From Granulicella sp. L46 (lineage in GTDB: Bacteria; Acidobacteriota; Terriglobia; Terriglobales; Acidobacteriaceae): 64,000 nucleotides of DNA. The notes under the pieces are model-generated. The model ran no database searches. It worked only from the letters and a program-made list of their open reading frames with translations, and had not been told where the DNA came from. Location of the stretch: positions 226,144 to 290,143 of the forward strand of contig NZ_LMUT01000012.1 in NCBI RefSeq assembly GCF_009765785.1, written 5' to 3'. The translations under genes were made by a program, and so were the position numbers. Below, in pieces: positions 8,891-18,603 of the stretch (the stretch's first letter is position 1; each line of letters begins with the position of its first letter).

Positions 8891-10564
8891 ATGGGACAAT
8901 CTAGTATGATTTCTCCCACCGAACTACAGGCCATCCCCATCTTTGCGTGTTTGGACGAAGCGGACCGGAAGCGGTTTGCTGAGCGGGCAGCGGACGTGCG
9001 CCTGCAGCCTGAAGAGTGGCTGATTCGCGAGGGGGAGGCGCCGGGCTTCTTCGTGTTGCTGGAGGGGGAGGTGCAGCTGGTGAAGGATATCCTGGGGCGA
9101 CCGAAGGAGCTTCGGGATTATAAGGCTGGGGATTTCTTCGGTGAGCTGCCGATCCTGCTGGGTGCGCCTTCGCTGGCTTCGTGCCAGGCAGTATCGAAGT
9201 CGCGGGTGGCGCGGTTTGAGGCGCAGCATCTGCTTGAGTTGATCCAAGGTTCGGCCGCTTGCAGCGCTCTGATCCTGCAGACGATGACGGACCGGTTGAA
9301 GACGGTTCGACAGTTTGTGTCGGAGCTGCCGACCTCGCGAGTGCTATTGATAGGTACGCAATACGACAATGACTGCCGGGAGATTCGGCAATTTCTTTCG
9401 GCGAACCGGATACCCTATGAGTGGATTGATGCGGATAAGGACGCCAGCCGGATGCCGGTGTGCATGAATGGCGAGTATGACGGGCCGGCGGTGGTGGTGG
9501 ATCAACATTATTGCGTGGAGACGCCGACGGTGCGGAGTGTGGCCGAGGCGCTGGGGATTCGGACGCAGCCGCGCTTTGAGGACTATGACGTGGTGGTGGT
9601 GGGAGGCGGGCCGGCGGGCCTGGCGGCCGGCGTGTACGGCGCGTCGGAGGGTCTGAAGGTGCTAATCGTGGAGAGGTCGGCGGCGGGCGGGCAGGCGGGG
9701 ACGTCGTCGCGGATTGAGAACTATCTTGGGTTTCCGAATGGGATTTCGGGCGAGGATTTGAGTGAGCGGGCGCTGAAACAGGCGGGACGGTTTGGCGCGG
9801 AGATCGCGATGACGCGCTGCGTGGAGCATATCGAGCCATTGGGCGATGGGCGGTACTGCGTGGAGTTGGATGGCGGGCAGAGGGTGTCGGCGTGCGTGGT
9901 GCTGATTGCGACGGGGGTGGAGTGGCGGATTCTGAAGGCGGAGGGCGTTGAGCGCTTTCTGGGGCGCGGCGTGCTGTATGGGGCTTCGCGCAATGAGGCG
10001 AGCAACGTGGTGGGGAAGCGGGTGGTCATTGTGGGCGGCGGAAACTCGGCGGGGCAGGCGGCTGTGTTCTTTGCCAACTACGCGGCGAAGGTGGTGGTGC
10101 TGGTGCGGGGCAAGGGGCTGGAGCTGACGATGTCGTCTTATTTGATCGATCAGATTGCGACAAAGAAGAACATTCACGTGGCGTCGTATACCGAGGTGGT
10201 GAAGGCCGAGGGAGACGACCACCTGGAAAGGGTGACGGTGCGTACGCGTCCTCCGGAGGGTGAGGAGACGACGGGGACATATGATGTGGATGCGCTGTTC
10301 ATCATGATTGGGGCGAAGGCGAGTACGGGCTGGCTGCCGGAGAGTTTGCAGAGGGATGCGGCCGGTTACCTGTGTACGGGGCGCGACCTGACGGCTTGGG
10401 GGCTTCAGGAGCGGGTGCCGTTTCCGCTGGAGACGAATCTGCCGGGTATCTTCTGCGCGGGGGATGTGCGGCATGACTCGATTAAGCGGGTGTCGAGTGG
10501 TGTGGGCGAGGGAAGCATGGCGATCGCGTTCATTCACCAATATCTGGCGCTGAAGAATTTCTAG
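8891..10564 (+). CDS. cNMP-binding-domain FAD-dependent oxidoreductase (thioredoxin reductase-like, no CxxC)
   Basis: N-terminal cyclic-nucleotide-binding (Crp-type) domain, residues about 15-130 (LREGE-type and AGDFFGELPILLG turns), a small glutaredoxin-like spacer, then a thioredoxin-reductase-fold flavoprotein: GGGPAGLAAGVYGA binds FAD (about residue 237), VVIVGGGNSAGQAA binds NAD(P)H (about 377), and FCAGDVRHDSIKR is the C-terminal FAD motif. The redox CxxC of thioredoxin reductase is absent; the position reads YGASRNEA, so it should not reduce thioredoxin. The partner or electron acceptor is unknown. Start is ambiguous between ATG 8891 and ATG 8906. A decayed relative's C-terminus is found at 55464-55601. 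Confidence 0.88.
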   Translation: MGQSSMISPTELQAIPIFACLDEADRKRFAERAADVRLQPEEWLIREGEAPGFFVLLEGEVQLVKDILGRPKELRDYKAGDFFGELPILLGAPSLASCQAVSKSRVARFEAQHLLELIQGSAACSALILQTMTDRLKTVRQFVSELPTSRVLLIGTQYDNDCREIRQFLSANRIPYEWIDADKDASRMPVCMNGEYDGPAVVVDQHYCVETPTVRSVAEALGIRTQPRFEDYDVVVVGGGPAGLAAGVYGASEGLKVLIVERSAAGGQAGTSSRIENYLGFPNGISGEDLSERALKQAGRFGAEIAMTRCVEHIEPLGDGRYCVELDGGQRVSACVVLIATGVEWRILKAEGVERFLGRGVLYGASRNEASNVVGKRVVIVGGGNSAGQAAVFFANYAAKVVVLVRGKGLELTMSSYLIDQIATKKNIHVASYTEVVKAEGDDHLERVTVRTRPPEGEETTGTYDVDALFIMIGAKASTGWLPESLQRDAAGYLCTGRDLTAWGLQERVPFPLETNLPGIFCAGDVRHDSIKRVSSGVGEGSMAIAFIHQYLALKNF

Positions 10565-10813
10565 TCCTGCGCGGACAGCGAGAGTTAGTCGTGGTGGGGA
10601 TGGAGATGGGAGGCCGGTCGCGCGTTGCGCGGTACCCACTCATGACGACGGAACCGTCATGAATGGGGCACCCGGCAACAGCAAAAGATGAAGCAGATTC
10701 CCAGAGAGAATGACTGAAAGATAAGCAACGGCAAGAACGGGAGACAGCAGGTTCCTCGCTGCGTTCGGAATGACAAGTTCTTTTGGAAATTGTCAAAAAA
10801 AGGCGAAGACGGC

Positions 10814-12676
10814 TTAGAGGTACCAGGGGATATTGATGACGGTGATGCGGGGATTGCCGCGCATCAGTAATAAGAGCTTGAGGAGTTGCGCACGCTGGTT
10901 GTGGAGGGGTGTCTGCCACCAGTGCTTCACGACGAGTTCGGGGACGAGGACGGCGATCTGGCACTCGGGGTGGTCTTGCTCCAATTGCAGAACGTAGTCG
11001 AGCAGCGGCGTGAGAACGAAACGATAGGGTGAGGCGAGAAAGACGAGCTTCGGGACGGGCAGGCCCGCTGCAGAGATTGGCGCGACGACGTTGCGCTGCC
11101 ACATGGCTTCGACGTCGTGGCGAACTTCCTCGGCGTCGACATGCACGCCTTCGACGCGGTCGGTGAGCTTCATGGCGAAGCGCAGACCTTTCTCGGTGAT
11201 GCGTGTCCAGCGGTCGATGGGGACTACGACGATGGGGCGGTTGAGGTTGTCGAGGTGAATGGGGCGATCGATGTTGATCTCTTTGGAGACGCCGTCGTAG
11301 TGGCGGCGGACGCCGGACATCAGATAGATGAGCGCGGGAACGAGGATGGCGGTAATCCATGCGCCGTCCTTGAACTTTGCGACGAGGACGATGAGGAGGG
11401 TGATGCCGGTGGCGGTGGCTCCGATGGCGTTAATGATAATGCGGTGGTAGGAGCGTGGGCCGGGCTGGCGCATCCAGTGCACGACCATGCCGGCCTGCGA
11501 GAGGGTGAAGGCGAGGAAGGCGCCGATGGCAAAGAGCGGGATGAGGCGGTCGGTGACGCCTCCGAAGGCGATGAGCAGGAGGGCGGAGAAGGTGACGAGC
11601 GCGTAGATGCCGTGGGAATAAAGGAGGCGGCGTCCGCGGATGAGGAAGACGTGCGGAAGGTAGTTGCGTTGGGCGATGGCTCGGGTGAGGCGGGGGAAGT
11701 CGGCGTATGAGGTGTTGGCGGAGAGAGCAAGGACGAGCAGGATGGAGCCGATGCCGACGTAGTAGAACCACCCGCGGCCGAGGACGGCGGAGATCAACTG
11801 GGACAAGATGCTCTGGTAGCCGGCGCCTGTGGGGTCGGTGGCACCGATGTTGTAGGCGCGGCAGAGGAGCGCGATCCCTCCGAGGAAGATCATCAGGAGG
11901 ACGATGATGATGGTGAGGGTGCGTTTGGCGTTGCCCTGGGTAGGTTCGCGAAAGGCACCTACGCCGTTGGAGACGGCCTCGACGCCGGTCATCGCTGTGC
12001 AGCCGCTGGCGAAGACCTTGAGCAGCAGCCAGGGAGACAGTGCGAGCGCGACCATGGGCAGGTGCGGCGGCGAGATGACGGGGATGGGGTGGCCGTGTGC
12101 GAGGATGGTGCGGATGCCTCCAACGGCGATGACGAGAAGCAGCGTTCCGATGAAGAGATACGTGGGGATGAGGAAGGCTTTGCCGGTGTCTCGAACGCCG
12201 CGCATGTTGATCACGGTGAGAATGAAGAGGATGAGCAGGCACAGAGCGAGCGTGTGGGGCTGGAGTGAGGGAAAGGCGGAGACGAGCGCACCAACGCCTG
12301 CCGAGATGCCTACGGCGACGTTGAGAATGTAGTCGATCATGAGCGCAGCCGCGGCGAAGAGGCCTGCAGTGTCGCCGAGGTTTTCGGAGGCTACGGTGTA
12401 GCTGCCGCCGCCGTTGGGGTACGCGTCGACGGTCTGAAGGTAGGAGAAATAGACGATGGCGAGAAGGCCGATGATGGCGAAGCTGATGGGAACGATGTGC
12501 GCGATGCCGGCGACGCCGAGGGGGATGAGGAGGGTGAGCGCGGCTTCGGGACCGTAGGCGGCGGAGCTGAGAGCGTCGAGACCGAAGACCGGGATGCCGG
12601 CGATGGGGCCGATGTGCTCGGCGCGTTCCTCGGAGGTTGCGAGGGGCTTGCCGGCCAGAAGATCGAAGAGGGACAT
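10814..12676 (-). CDS. APC-superfamily permease of the KimA type (probable potassium importer)
   Basis: A 620-residue membrane protein. The N-terminal part, GLDALSSAAYGPE and later AYPNGGGSYTVASENLG, closely follows the pattern of Bacillus KimA (YdaO), a c-di-AMP-regulated high-affinity K+/H+ symporter. About 12 transmembrane spans fill residues 25-460, and a soluble C-terminal domain (about 470-620, VVVPIDRWTRITEKGLRFA) resembles universal-stress-type domains of this family. Start ATG 12676 has AAGGAAG just upstream and aligns with the family; the ORF extends further 5' but that part is unlikely. I see no c-di-AMP riboswitch in the 97 bp upstream. Substrate is inferred from family resemblance. 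Confidence 0.8.
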   Translation of the reverse strand: MSLFDLLAGKPLATSEERAEHIGPIAGIPVFGLDALSSAAYGPEAALTLLIPLGVAGIAHIVPISFAIIGLLAIVYFSYLQTVDAYPNGGGSYTVASENLGDTAGLFAAAALMIDYILNVAVGISAGVGALVSAFPSLQPHTLALCLLILFILTVINMRGVRDTGKAFLIPTYLFIGTLLLVIAVGGIRTILAHGHPIPVISPPHLPMVALALSPWLLLKVFASGCTAMTGVEAVSNGVGAFREPTQGNAKRTLTIIIVLLMIFLGGIALLCRAYNIGATDPTGAGYQSILSQLISAVLGRGWFYYVGIGSILLVLALSANTSYADFPRLTRAIAQRNYLPHVFLIRGRRLLYSHGIYALVTFSALLLIAFGGVTDRLIPLFAIGAFLAFTLSQAGMVVHWMRQPGPRSYHRIIINAIGATATGITLLIVLVAKFKDGAWITAILVPALIYLMSGVRRHYDGVSKEINIDRPIHLDNLNRPIVVVPIDRWTRITEKGLRFAMKLTDRVEGVHVDAEEVRHDVEAMWQRNVVAPISAAGLPVPKLVFLASPYRFVLTPLLDYVLQLEQDHPECQIAVLVPELVVKHWWQTPLHNQRAQLLKLLLLMRGNPRITVINIPWYL

Positions 12677-12773
12677 GCGCTTCCTTCGGGCGCAATAAGA
12701 CCGGCCCGGCGTAAGGGTACGCCGGAAGCGTGTAAGAAATCCGTAAAATTTGCGATGAACTTCGGTGGGGATT

Positions 12774-13205
12774 TTATTTGGCGAAGAGCTGGCCGAGGTC
12801 GGCGAAGGCTTTGAACTCGAGGGCATTGCCGGCGGGGTCGAGGAAGAACATGGTGGATTGTTCGCCTACCTGGCCTTCGAAGCGGGTATAGGGCTCGATG
12901 ACGAAGGCGATGTTGGCGGCACGAACGCGTTCGGCTAACTGCTTCCAGTCGGAGGGTGTGAGGACTACGCCGAAGTGGGGGACGGGGACGTCGTGGCCGT
13001 CGACCGCGTTGGCGTCTGCCGCGTTGCGATTACGTGGCGCGGCGGCTGGTTTGAGGTGTGCGACGATCTGGTGGCCGTAGAGGTTGAAGTCGATCCAATG
13101 GTCGGCGCTGCGGCCTTCGGGGCAGCCGAGGATGGATGCGTAGAAGTGGCGAGCGGCGTCGAGGTCGTCGACTGGGAAAGCGATGTGGAAGGGTTGGACC
13201 GACAT
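12774..13205 (-). CDS. VOC-family (glyoxalase/dioxygenase-fold) protein, 143 aa
   Basis: Starts [21 protein letters not shown] and has the two-module beta-alpha-beta-beta-beta pattern of the vicinal oxygen chelate superfamily, with metal-ligand candidates His8 (FHIAFP), His in VPHFGVVL and Glu in NALEFKAF. The [12 protein letters not shown] end is typical. These enzymes act on diverse substrates (glyoxal adducts, extradiol ring cleavage, antibiotic resistance); nothing here narrows it down. Transcribed in the same direction as the permease 97 bp downstream. Confidence 0.8.
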   Translation of the reverse strand: MSVQPFHIAFPVDDLDAARHFYASILGCPEGRSADHWIDFNLYGHQIVAHLKPAAAPRNRNAADANAVDGHDVPVPHFGVVLTPSDWKQLAERVRAANIAFVIEPYTRFEGQVGEQSTMFFLDPAGNALEFKAFADLGQLFAK

Positions 13206-13297
13206 AGGTCGATGATACCTAGAACGGAATGCTGGCGGCCAGCGCCTCAGGCTCAAGCAATTGAGCGAGCGGCGCTGGCCACTGTTTCATGCGATGA

Positions 13298-13648
13298 CTA
13301 ATTGCGGTTGTAGCCGCGTTGATAGCCGCGGAGATAGGCGTTGCGGAAGGCATCGCGGTAGACAGGGAAAGGCCCTAGCTGCGGGTCGTATCCCGGGGTG
13401 TCATGGAAGGCGCGGGTGTGTTGCGGGCGAGGCGGCATGCCACGCTGAGCGTCCATAGCTCCATCGGAGCGACCGGTCTGGAATCCGTTGCGGTCGGCGA
13501 GTTGAACGAGTGTAGGTCCTTGGGCCATGGGAGGGGGTGGCGGTGGTGGGGGAGGGTAGTAGGGGTGAGAGCAGCCCAGCGCAACAAAGAGCAGAGGTGA
13601 AGTTACGGCGAGCATCAAGATGGACCGTTTCATGAGCGTGTTTTTCAT
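13298..13648 (-). CDS. Pro-rich lipoprotein, 116 aa
   Basis: Signal peptide with lipobox ALGC, then a run of nine prolines and a mature part with Gly/Arg/Tyr-rich repeats near the C-terminus (YLRGYQRGYNRN). The ATG at 13648 is chosen because GGAGAA lies 4 bases upstream. Expected to be membrane-anchored; function unknown. Confidence 0.7.
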   Translation of the reverse strand: MKNTLMKRSILMLAVTSPLLFVALGCSHPYYPPPPPPPPPMAQGPTLVQLADRNGFQTGRSDGAMDAQRGMPPRPQHTRAFHDTPGYDPQLGPFPVYRDAFRNAYLRGYQRGYNRN

Positions 13649-13896
13649 CAGGTTCTCCATGCCGCGAGCGGCATTGTTGTCTTCAACGCGGGCAGGGAAA
13701 CAAAGTTGCTGAAAAACCGCGGACATTCATGTGCGGAGTGTCATTGTCTTCGCCGAGGGGCTCTCCTTGTAGTGAGTGACTGGGGAAACTTCAATGATGT
13801 CCCATGAAAATACACACGCGGAATTTCATTGCATTGCCGATAAGGAATTCAGAGCTGCGAAACAAGTTGCACGCGAGCCTAAAGGAGTTTTGGCAG

Positions 13897-14547
13897 ATGC
13901 AGGTGATTCTTGCAGACAACCAGGCGATTTATCGCGCAGGCATCGCGAGGGTGCTATCGGAGGAAGTGACGACGGAGGTTGTGGCGGAGTGCGCCAAGCT
14001 TTCGGAGCTGATGGAGGCGGTGGCGAACCTGCGCTGCTCAGTCGTGGTCTTTCCGTCGAGTTTTGCATGGGAGCAGCACAAGCTTCTGGATCGAATCGAG
14101 CAGGCTGGAAGCCGGGCAGTGATGATGCTGGAGCCGGGCGTGGATCTGGATGAGTCGATCAGTGAGCGGCTGCAGGGCGTGGTGACGCGTTCGGTGGCGG
14201 CTTCGCAGCTAATTGAGTGCCTGTATACGGTTGCAGCGGGGGAGCGCTATGTTCGGCGTGGGGTGGTGAAGACGATGGCAGGTCCCGACCATCTCGGCGT
14301 CAAGGCTGCACAGCGGCTGACCGCGCGTGAGCTGCAGATCGTCGCTCTGATCTGCGAGGGGTTGAAGAACAGACAGATTGCGCACCAGCTGGGAACCAAG
14401 GAGCAGGTGGTAAAGAACTACCTGCGCAATATCTACGCGAAGACCAATGTGTCCGACCGGCTGGAGCTGGCGCTGTTTACGGTGCACCACCGCGCGCTGG
14501 CGGAGGTGGTGGAGGCTACGCGGCTGGAGTTGGTGCGAACCGCGTAG
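13897..14547 (+). CDS. NarL/FixJ-type response regulator with degenerate receiver
   Basis: 216 residues: an N-terminal receiver-like domain (MQVILADNQAIYRAG) and a C-terminal LuxR-type helix-turn-helix (about 142-200; LTARELQIVALICEG, KNYLRNIYAKTNV). The strand that should carry the phospho-accepting aspartate reads CSVVVFPSSF, with no Asp, so the protein is probably not controlled by ordinary phosphorylation. AAGGAG is 9 bases before the chosen ATG. No histidine kinase lies beside it. Likely an orphan transcription factor. Confidence 0.82.
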   Translation: MQVILADNQAIYRAGIARVLSEEVTTEVVAECAKLSELMEAVANLRCSVVVFPSSFAWEQHKLLDRIEQAGSRAVMMLEPGVDLDESISERLQGVVTRSVAASQLIECLYTVAAGERYVRRGVVKTMAGPDHLGVKAAQRLTARELQIVALICEGLKNRQIAHQLGTKEQVVKNYLRNIYAKTNVSDRLELALFTVHHRALAEVVEATRLELVRTA

Positions 14548-14563
14548 CCGCTCGCGCGAGAAA

Positions 14564-16126
14564 CTAGCTGCGTTTTTCGGCGATGGACTTGGCTTGGGTG
14601 AAGAGGGTGAGGTAGTCGGGGCCGCCGGCTTTGCTGTCAGTGCCGCTCATGTTGAAGCCGCCGAAGGGATGAGCGCCGACCATCGCGCCAGTGCACTTGC
14701 GATTGAAGTAAAGGTTGCCGACGTGGAACTCGGCTTCGGCGCGATCGAGCTTCTCGCGGGAGCTGGTGTAGATGGCGCCGGTGAGGCCGTACTCGGTGTT
14801 GTTGGCCATGGCGAGGGCTTCGTCGAAGTTGTTGGATTTAATAATGGCGAGAACGGGTCCGAAGATCTCTTCCTGCGCGATGCGGGCCGTAGGGGCGACG
14901 TCGGCGAAAACGGTGGGGGCTACGTTGAAGCCGTTGCCGGGGGTGTCGACGGCGATGCCACCGGTGATCAGGCGGCCTTCTGTTTTGCCAATGGCGATGT
15001 AGTCGAGGACGCGCTTTTTGGCGACTTCGTTGATGACAGGACCGGTTTGGAAATTGTCGGCTGGCGTGCCGTGGGTGAGGGCTTCGACACGCTCCTTGAG
15101 GCGGTCTAGGAAGGTGTCGTAGATGGGCTCGGCGACGATGGCGCGGGAGCAGGCGGAACACTTCTGGCCATTGAAGCCGAAGGCGGAGGCGGTGACGCCG
15201 TCGACGGCTGCGTCAAGGTCGGCGTCGGCGTCAACAATGATGGTGTCCTTGCCGCCCAGCTCGAGGATGGTGCGCTTGAGGAAGTGCTGGCCGGGCTGGG
15301 TTTTGGCAGCGCGCTCGTGGATCTCGAGGCCTACTTTTTTGGAGCCGGTGAAGGCGATGAAGCGGACTTGCGGGTGCTCGACGATGGTGCGACCGACTTC
15401 CGGGCCGCCCTGGACGAGGTTGATGACGCCGTCGGGGACGCCGGCTTCTTCCATGACGGAGAGGAATTTGGCGGCGATGGTGGGGGCGTCGGGTGAGGGC
15501 TTGAGGACTACTGTGTTGCCGCAGACTATGGAGGCGGTCGTCATGCCGGCCATGATGGCGAGAGGGAAGTTCCATGGAGGAATGACGGCGCCGACGCCGA
15601 GGGGCACGTAGCGGAGGAGGTTTTTCTCGCCGGGGTATTGGATGGGGGTGGTGGCGGCGTCGAGGCGCAGGGCTTCGCGGGCATAGAACTCGAGGAAGTC
15701 GATGCATTCGCCTACGTCGGCGTCGGCCTCGGCGTAGTTCTTGCCGACTTCGAGGACGAGCCAGGCGCAGAAGTCGAAGTGGCGCTGGCGGATGAGGTCG
15801 GCGGCGCGGATGAGGAGGGCGACGCGGTCGGCGACGGAGGTCTTGCGCCAAGCGGCGAAGGCGAGCTGCGCGGCTTCGACCGCGGCGTTGGCTTCCTTGG
15901 CGGTTGCGGCGTAGTGGATGCCGATGACCTCGGAGGGATTCGCGGGGTTCACGGACTTTAAGGTGTCGGAGGTCTGGAGATCGCTGCCGCCGATGATGAG
16001 GTCGTAGGTCTGGCCGAGCTCGGCGCGGGCGCGGTCGAGGGCCAGGTGCATGGCGCGCTTGTTCTCCGCGGTGGAGAAGTCGGTGAAGGGCTCGTTGCGG
16101 AAGGGCGGGAGGGACGGGTTAGCCAT
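14564..16126 (-). CDS. pruA: L-glutamate gamma-semialdehyde (1-pyrroline-5-carboxylate) dehydrogenase
   Basis: Oxidises glutamate semialdehyde to glutamate with NAD+, the second step of proline breakdown. The 520-residue protein is a normal aldehyde dehydrogenase: PPWNFPLAI in the active site, ELGGKD with the general base glutamate (about residue 288), NGQKCSACSRAI with the catalytic cysteine (about 322), and EEIFGPVLA. The N-terminal 50 residues (NEPFTDFS, YDLIIGG) and the PFGGFNMSGTDSKAGGPDYL end are characteristic of the P5CDH/RocA branch. No proline dehydrogenase gene is adjacent, so the enzyme is monofunctional here. Confidence 0.93.
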   Translation of the reverse strand: MANPSLPPFRNEPFTDFSTAENKRAMHLALDRARAELGQTYDLIIGGSDLQTSDTLKSVNPANPSEVIGIHYAATAKEANAAVEAAQLAFAAWRKTSVADRVALLIRAADLIRQRHFDFCAWLVLEVGKNYAEADADVGECIDFLEFYAREALRLDAATTPIQYPGEKNLLRYVPLGVGAVIPPWNFPLAIMAGMTTASIVCGNTVVLKPSPDAPTIAAKFLSVMEEAGVPDGVINLVQGGPEVGRTIVEHPQVRFIAFTGSKKVGLEIHERAAKTQPGQHFLKRTILELGGKDTIIVDADADLDAAVDGVTASAFGFNGQKCSACSRAIVAEPIYDTFLDRLKERVEALTHGTPADNFQTGPVINEVAKKRVLDYIAIGKTEGRLITGGIAVDTPGNGFNVAPTVFADVAPTARIAQEEIFGPVLAIIKSNNFDEALAMANNTEYGLTGAIYTSSREKLDRAEAEFHVGNLYFNRKCTGAMVGAHPFGGFNMSGTDSKAGGPDYLTLFTQAKSIAEKRS

Positions 16127-16263
16127 CCTTATAGTTTATGCGATTGGGGGGTCCTGCGCGGATGGCCAGAGGCTTCGGTGGTGGGCGAAGGGTGGGTGGT
16201 TGAGCAGGTTCCTCGTCGTAATTTGTTCGAGCCAAACAATTCCAATCTGAGTACATTACCGGG

Positions 16264-16368
16264 ATGAACAAAGAACAGAAATCCGATACTTCCCAAATCT
16301 TATGGCTGGATGCTGCGGTGGTCTTGATCATCGCTGTCATTGCGATCGTGTCACACCACGGGCGCTAG
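16264..16368 (+). CDS. Possible small membrane protein, 34 aa
   Basis: A short ORF with a hydrophilic start (MNKEQKSDTSQ) and one hydrophobic span (residues 12-30, rich in Val, Ile, Ala) ending HHGR. The ribosome site is weak. Its shape matches miniproteins at 279-389, but it could be a chance ORF in the gap after pruA. Confidence 0.35.
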   Translation: MNKEQKSDTSQILWLDAAVVLIIAVIAIVSHHGR

Positions 16369-16710
16369 GTAGGATAGTTTTCGGGATTTGCTGGCGCCCC
16401 AGGCTGAGCCTCGGCGAAGATCCAAAGGACGGCGATCGCCCTTGTGAACGTAGTTGCCGAAAACGCGACTTCTTACGGGAATCTGCTTGGAGAAGGTTTG
16501 ATACAGAACGCGACTGCGGGTCTGGAGAGACGCAAGAGGATTCTATGGCTGAAGACGCATCGGACAGAAGGTTTTCTAGCGTGTCGGCACCTTTTGATAG
16601 CCTCCTGAATTCCTAAGATCATCAAGCCGCCTGGTGGTTGTGTTTGCTACTTCCCGCATAATGTAATATCTGTCACTATTCGCGGGTGAATGAGTTGATT
16701 TCCTCTGTAA
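16369..16710. other. Intergenic stretch without a supportable gene
   Basis: About 340 bp before the next membrane protein gene. Only a short ORF without any recognisable features or ribosome site is open here. Lower GC near 16620-16690 suggests a promoter region. Confidence 0.35.
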
Positions 16711-18420
16711 ATGCCCCAATGTTCCATGTTAACCACGATCTCAGCCAATTCGGGACGCGGCCTCAGCCACCTCGGCGCTTCCAGGGCACGGCGGTGGCTT
16801 GACGCCCTTCTGCTGTTCGCGATCCCAGGCTATCTCTTCCTCAATCTCTTCACCCTGCGCGGCGTTCCACACCTCATCGTAAGCGACGACGGCCTCTTCG
16901 CCCACGACGCCCTGCGCATGCGCGAAGGGCTGCTAATTTATCGCGACTTCTTCCAGTTCAACGCACCAGGCATCGACTACATCTACGTCCTTGCCTTCTA
17001 TCTGTTCGGTGTCCACACCTGGGTCCCCACACTGGTGATTCTGCTGCTCGGCACCTCTCTATCGTATGTATGTCTTCACCTTTGCCGTCGCATCATGTCT
17101 CGACGGTGGGCCGATCTGACCACCGTTCTCTTTGTCGTCTTTATCTATGGCCGATCGCTTGACGCCACGCATCACTGGTTCAGCCTCATGGCCATTCTTG
17201 TGGCAATTGTCATTCTTATTCCGGACCGTTCCCTCTCGCGCATAGCCATCGGAGGCGCCTTGATTGGCATCGCCGCCTTCTTCACGCAGGCCGCGGGGGC
17301 GGCAGCATGGCTGGCCTTCGCGCTCTCACTCTTCTATGAGCGCGCACCTTTGTCGCCTCAGCGAGCCATGCTCCGCAAACAGGCAAGCCTCCTTCTCTCC
17401 GCTCTTCTCATGTGGTCTCTTCTCAGCGCCTCCACGCTCATGCGCGTTGGTTGGCGCACCGTGTGGTACTTTCAGGTCGTGTTTCCCCGACGCTACGAAC
17501 TCCGAGTCGACACCAACCCCCTCGTAACCCTGGTGCGTGTCTTCCCCCACAGGCTTACCTTGTCGCAGTTCGAGCCTGTCATTTTGTACGTGATTCTGGT
17601 ATCCATGACACCGATCGCAGTATGCTTTCTGTTGACGTCGCGCCTGCAAAACAAGATGTATCCCGGTGACAAGCGGATGCCTGCCGTTCTGCTCGCGTCC
17701 ACCGGCCTGCTGCTCATGGCAGAGGTCGTCAGCCGGCCTACATGGATACGGCTTTACGCAGACTTCCTGCCTTCATTGATACTTTTACTTGCGGCATTGG
17801 AATACCTTCTGCGCAGCCGTCCACGCCTCTCCCGATTTGTCATTGCAACGCTCTGGTCTGCCGCAGTGGTTTCAGGGATACGTAAGATCATTTTCAACCG
17901 CTCCACACACGCCAGCATCGCATCGCTCCCGACGGGGCAGATTGCACTCAGCCCCCAGGAAGCCGATGAGTTCCGCGCCATTGCTCAGCGCACTCACCCG
18001 GGCGATCTCTTTTTCCAGGCCGTTAGCGTCAGTCTCTATCTTCCCCTCGGCCTGCGTAGTCCCGTCTATATGGACTATCTTCGGCAGTCCTCCCTAACCA
18101 GGCCCGAGTTCCTCGTAAATGCAATCCAGGCGCTGCAGGCGAATCGAGTTCGCTACGTCGTCCTTCGACCCCCAGCCGACATCACCTGGGATCCGGCACA
18201 GAGCCATGTTCTAGATCCCTTCTACACTTGGATAGAAACGCACTACACTCGCGTACGGTGCTTTCCGGACGGTGAGCAGCTCTGGGAGTTGCGGCCAAGG
18301 AGCATTCCCCTTGAAGCAAGACCGACCGCTGCAGCGCCGCCTGACGCACCTGAATCATTGCGTCAATCGACAACGCCCCGTCCGCAGCTTCTCGTCGACA
18401 AGACCGTGCGCGCGAAATGA
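16711..18420 (+). CDS. Polytopic membrane glycosyltransferase-like protein, 569 aa
   Basis: Begins near an N-terminal hydrophobic helix (ALLLFAIPGYLFLNLF) followed by VSDDGLFAHDALRMREGLLIYRDFFQFNAPG, the acidic first loop seen in PMT/ArnT-like GT-C glycosyltransferases. About 10-11 transmembrane spans run to residue 390, then a soluble C-terminal domain. These enzymes use lipid-phosphate sugars to modify lipids or proteins outside the membrane. The true start may be the ATG at 16726. It precedes the convergent GH18/NodB/GT2 gene, so the region may serve envelope polysaccharide synthesis. Substrate unknown. Confidence 0.7.
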   Translation: MPQCSMLTTISANSGRGLSHLGASRARRWLDALLLFAIPGYLFLNLFTLRGVPHLIVSDDGLFAHDALRMREGLLIYRDFFQFNAPGIDYIYVLAFYLFGVHTWVPTLVILLLGTSLSYVCLHLCRRIMSRRWADLTTVLFVVFIYGRSLDATHHWFSLMAILVAIVILIPDRSLSRIAIGGALIGIAAFFTQAAGAAAWLAFALSLFYERAPLSPQRAMLRKQASLLLSALLMWSLLSASTLMRVGWRTVWYFQVVFPRRYELRVDTNPLVTLVRVFPHRLTLSQFEPVILYVILVSMTPIAVCFLLTSRLQNKMYPGDKRMPAVLLASTGLLLMAEVVSRPTWIRLYADFLPSLILLLAALEYLLRSRPRLSRFVIATLWSAAVVSGIRKIIFNRSTHASIASLPTGQIALSPQEADEFRAIAQRTHPGDLFFQAVSVSLYLPLGLRSPVYMDYLRQSSLTRPEFLVNAIQALQANRVRYVVLRPPADITWDPAQSHVLDPFYTWIETHYTRVRCFPDGEQLWELRPRSIPLEARPTAAAPPDAPESLRQSTTPRPQLLVDKTVRAK

Positions 18421-18603
18421 CAGATACCGCGCAGCATAGGAACCGCCACAGCGACATTGCGACATTAGAACCTATCACTAAATATTAGTGAACAGATGTG
18501 GTTTCTCGGTTGATGACTTCAGGCCGAGTCACTCATTGAGGGGTCTCGAATCGACTTGAGGAACGAAGTTCCCGGGAAACGAGGTTTTCGGCAACTACTA
18601 GAG

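Noticed and set aside
11430-12695. 421-codon reverse frame within the permease gene
   Set aside because: Same strand but different frame as the KimA-like gene, composed mainly of Arg, His, Pro and Ser; shadow.
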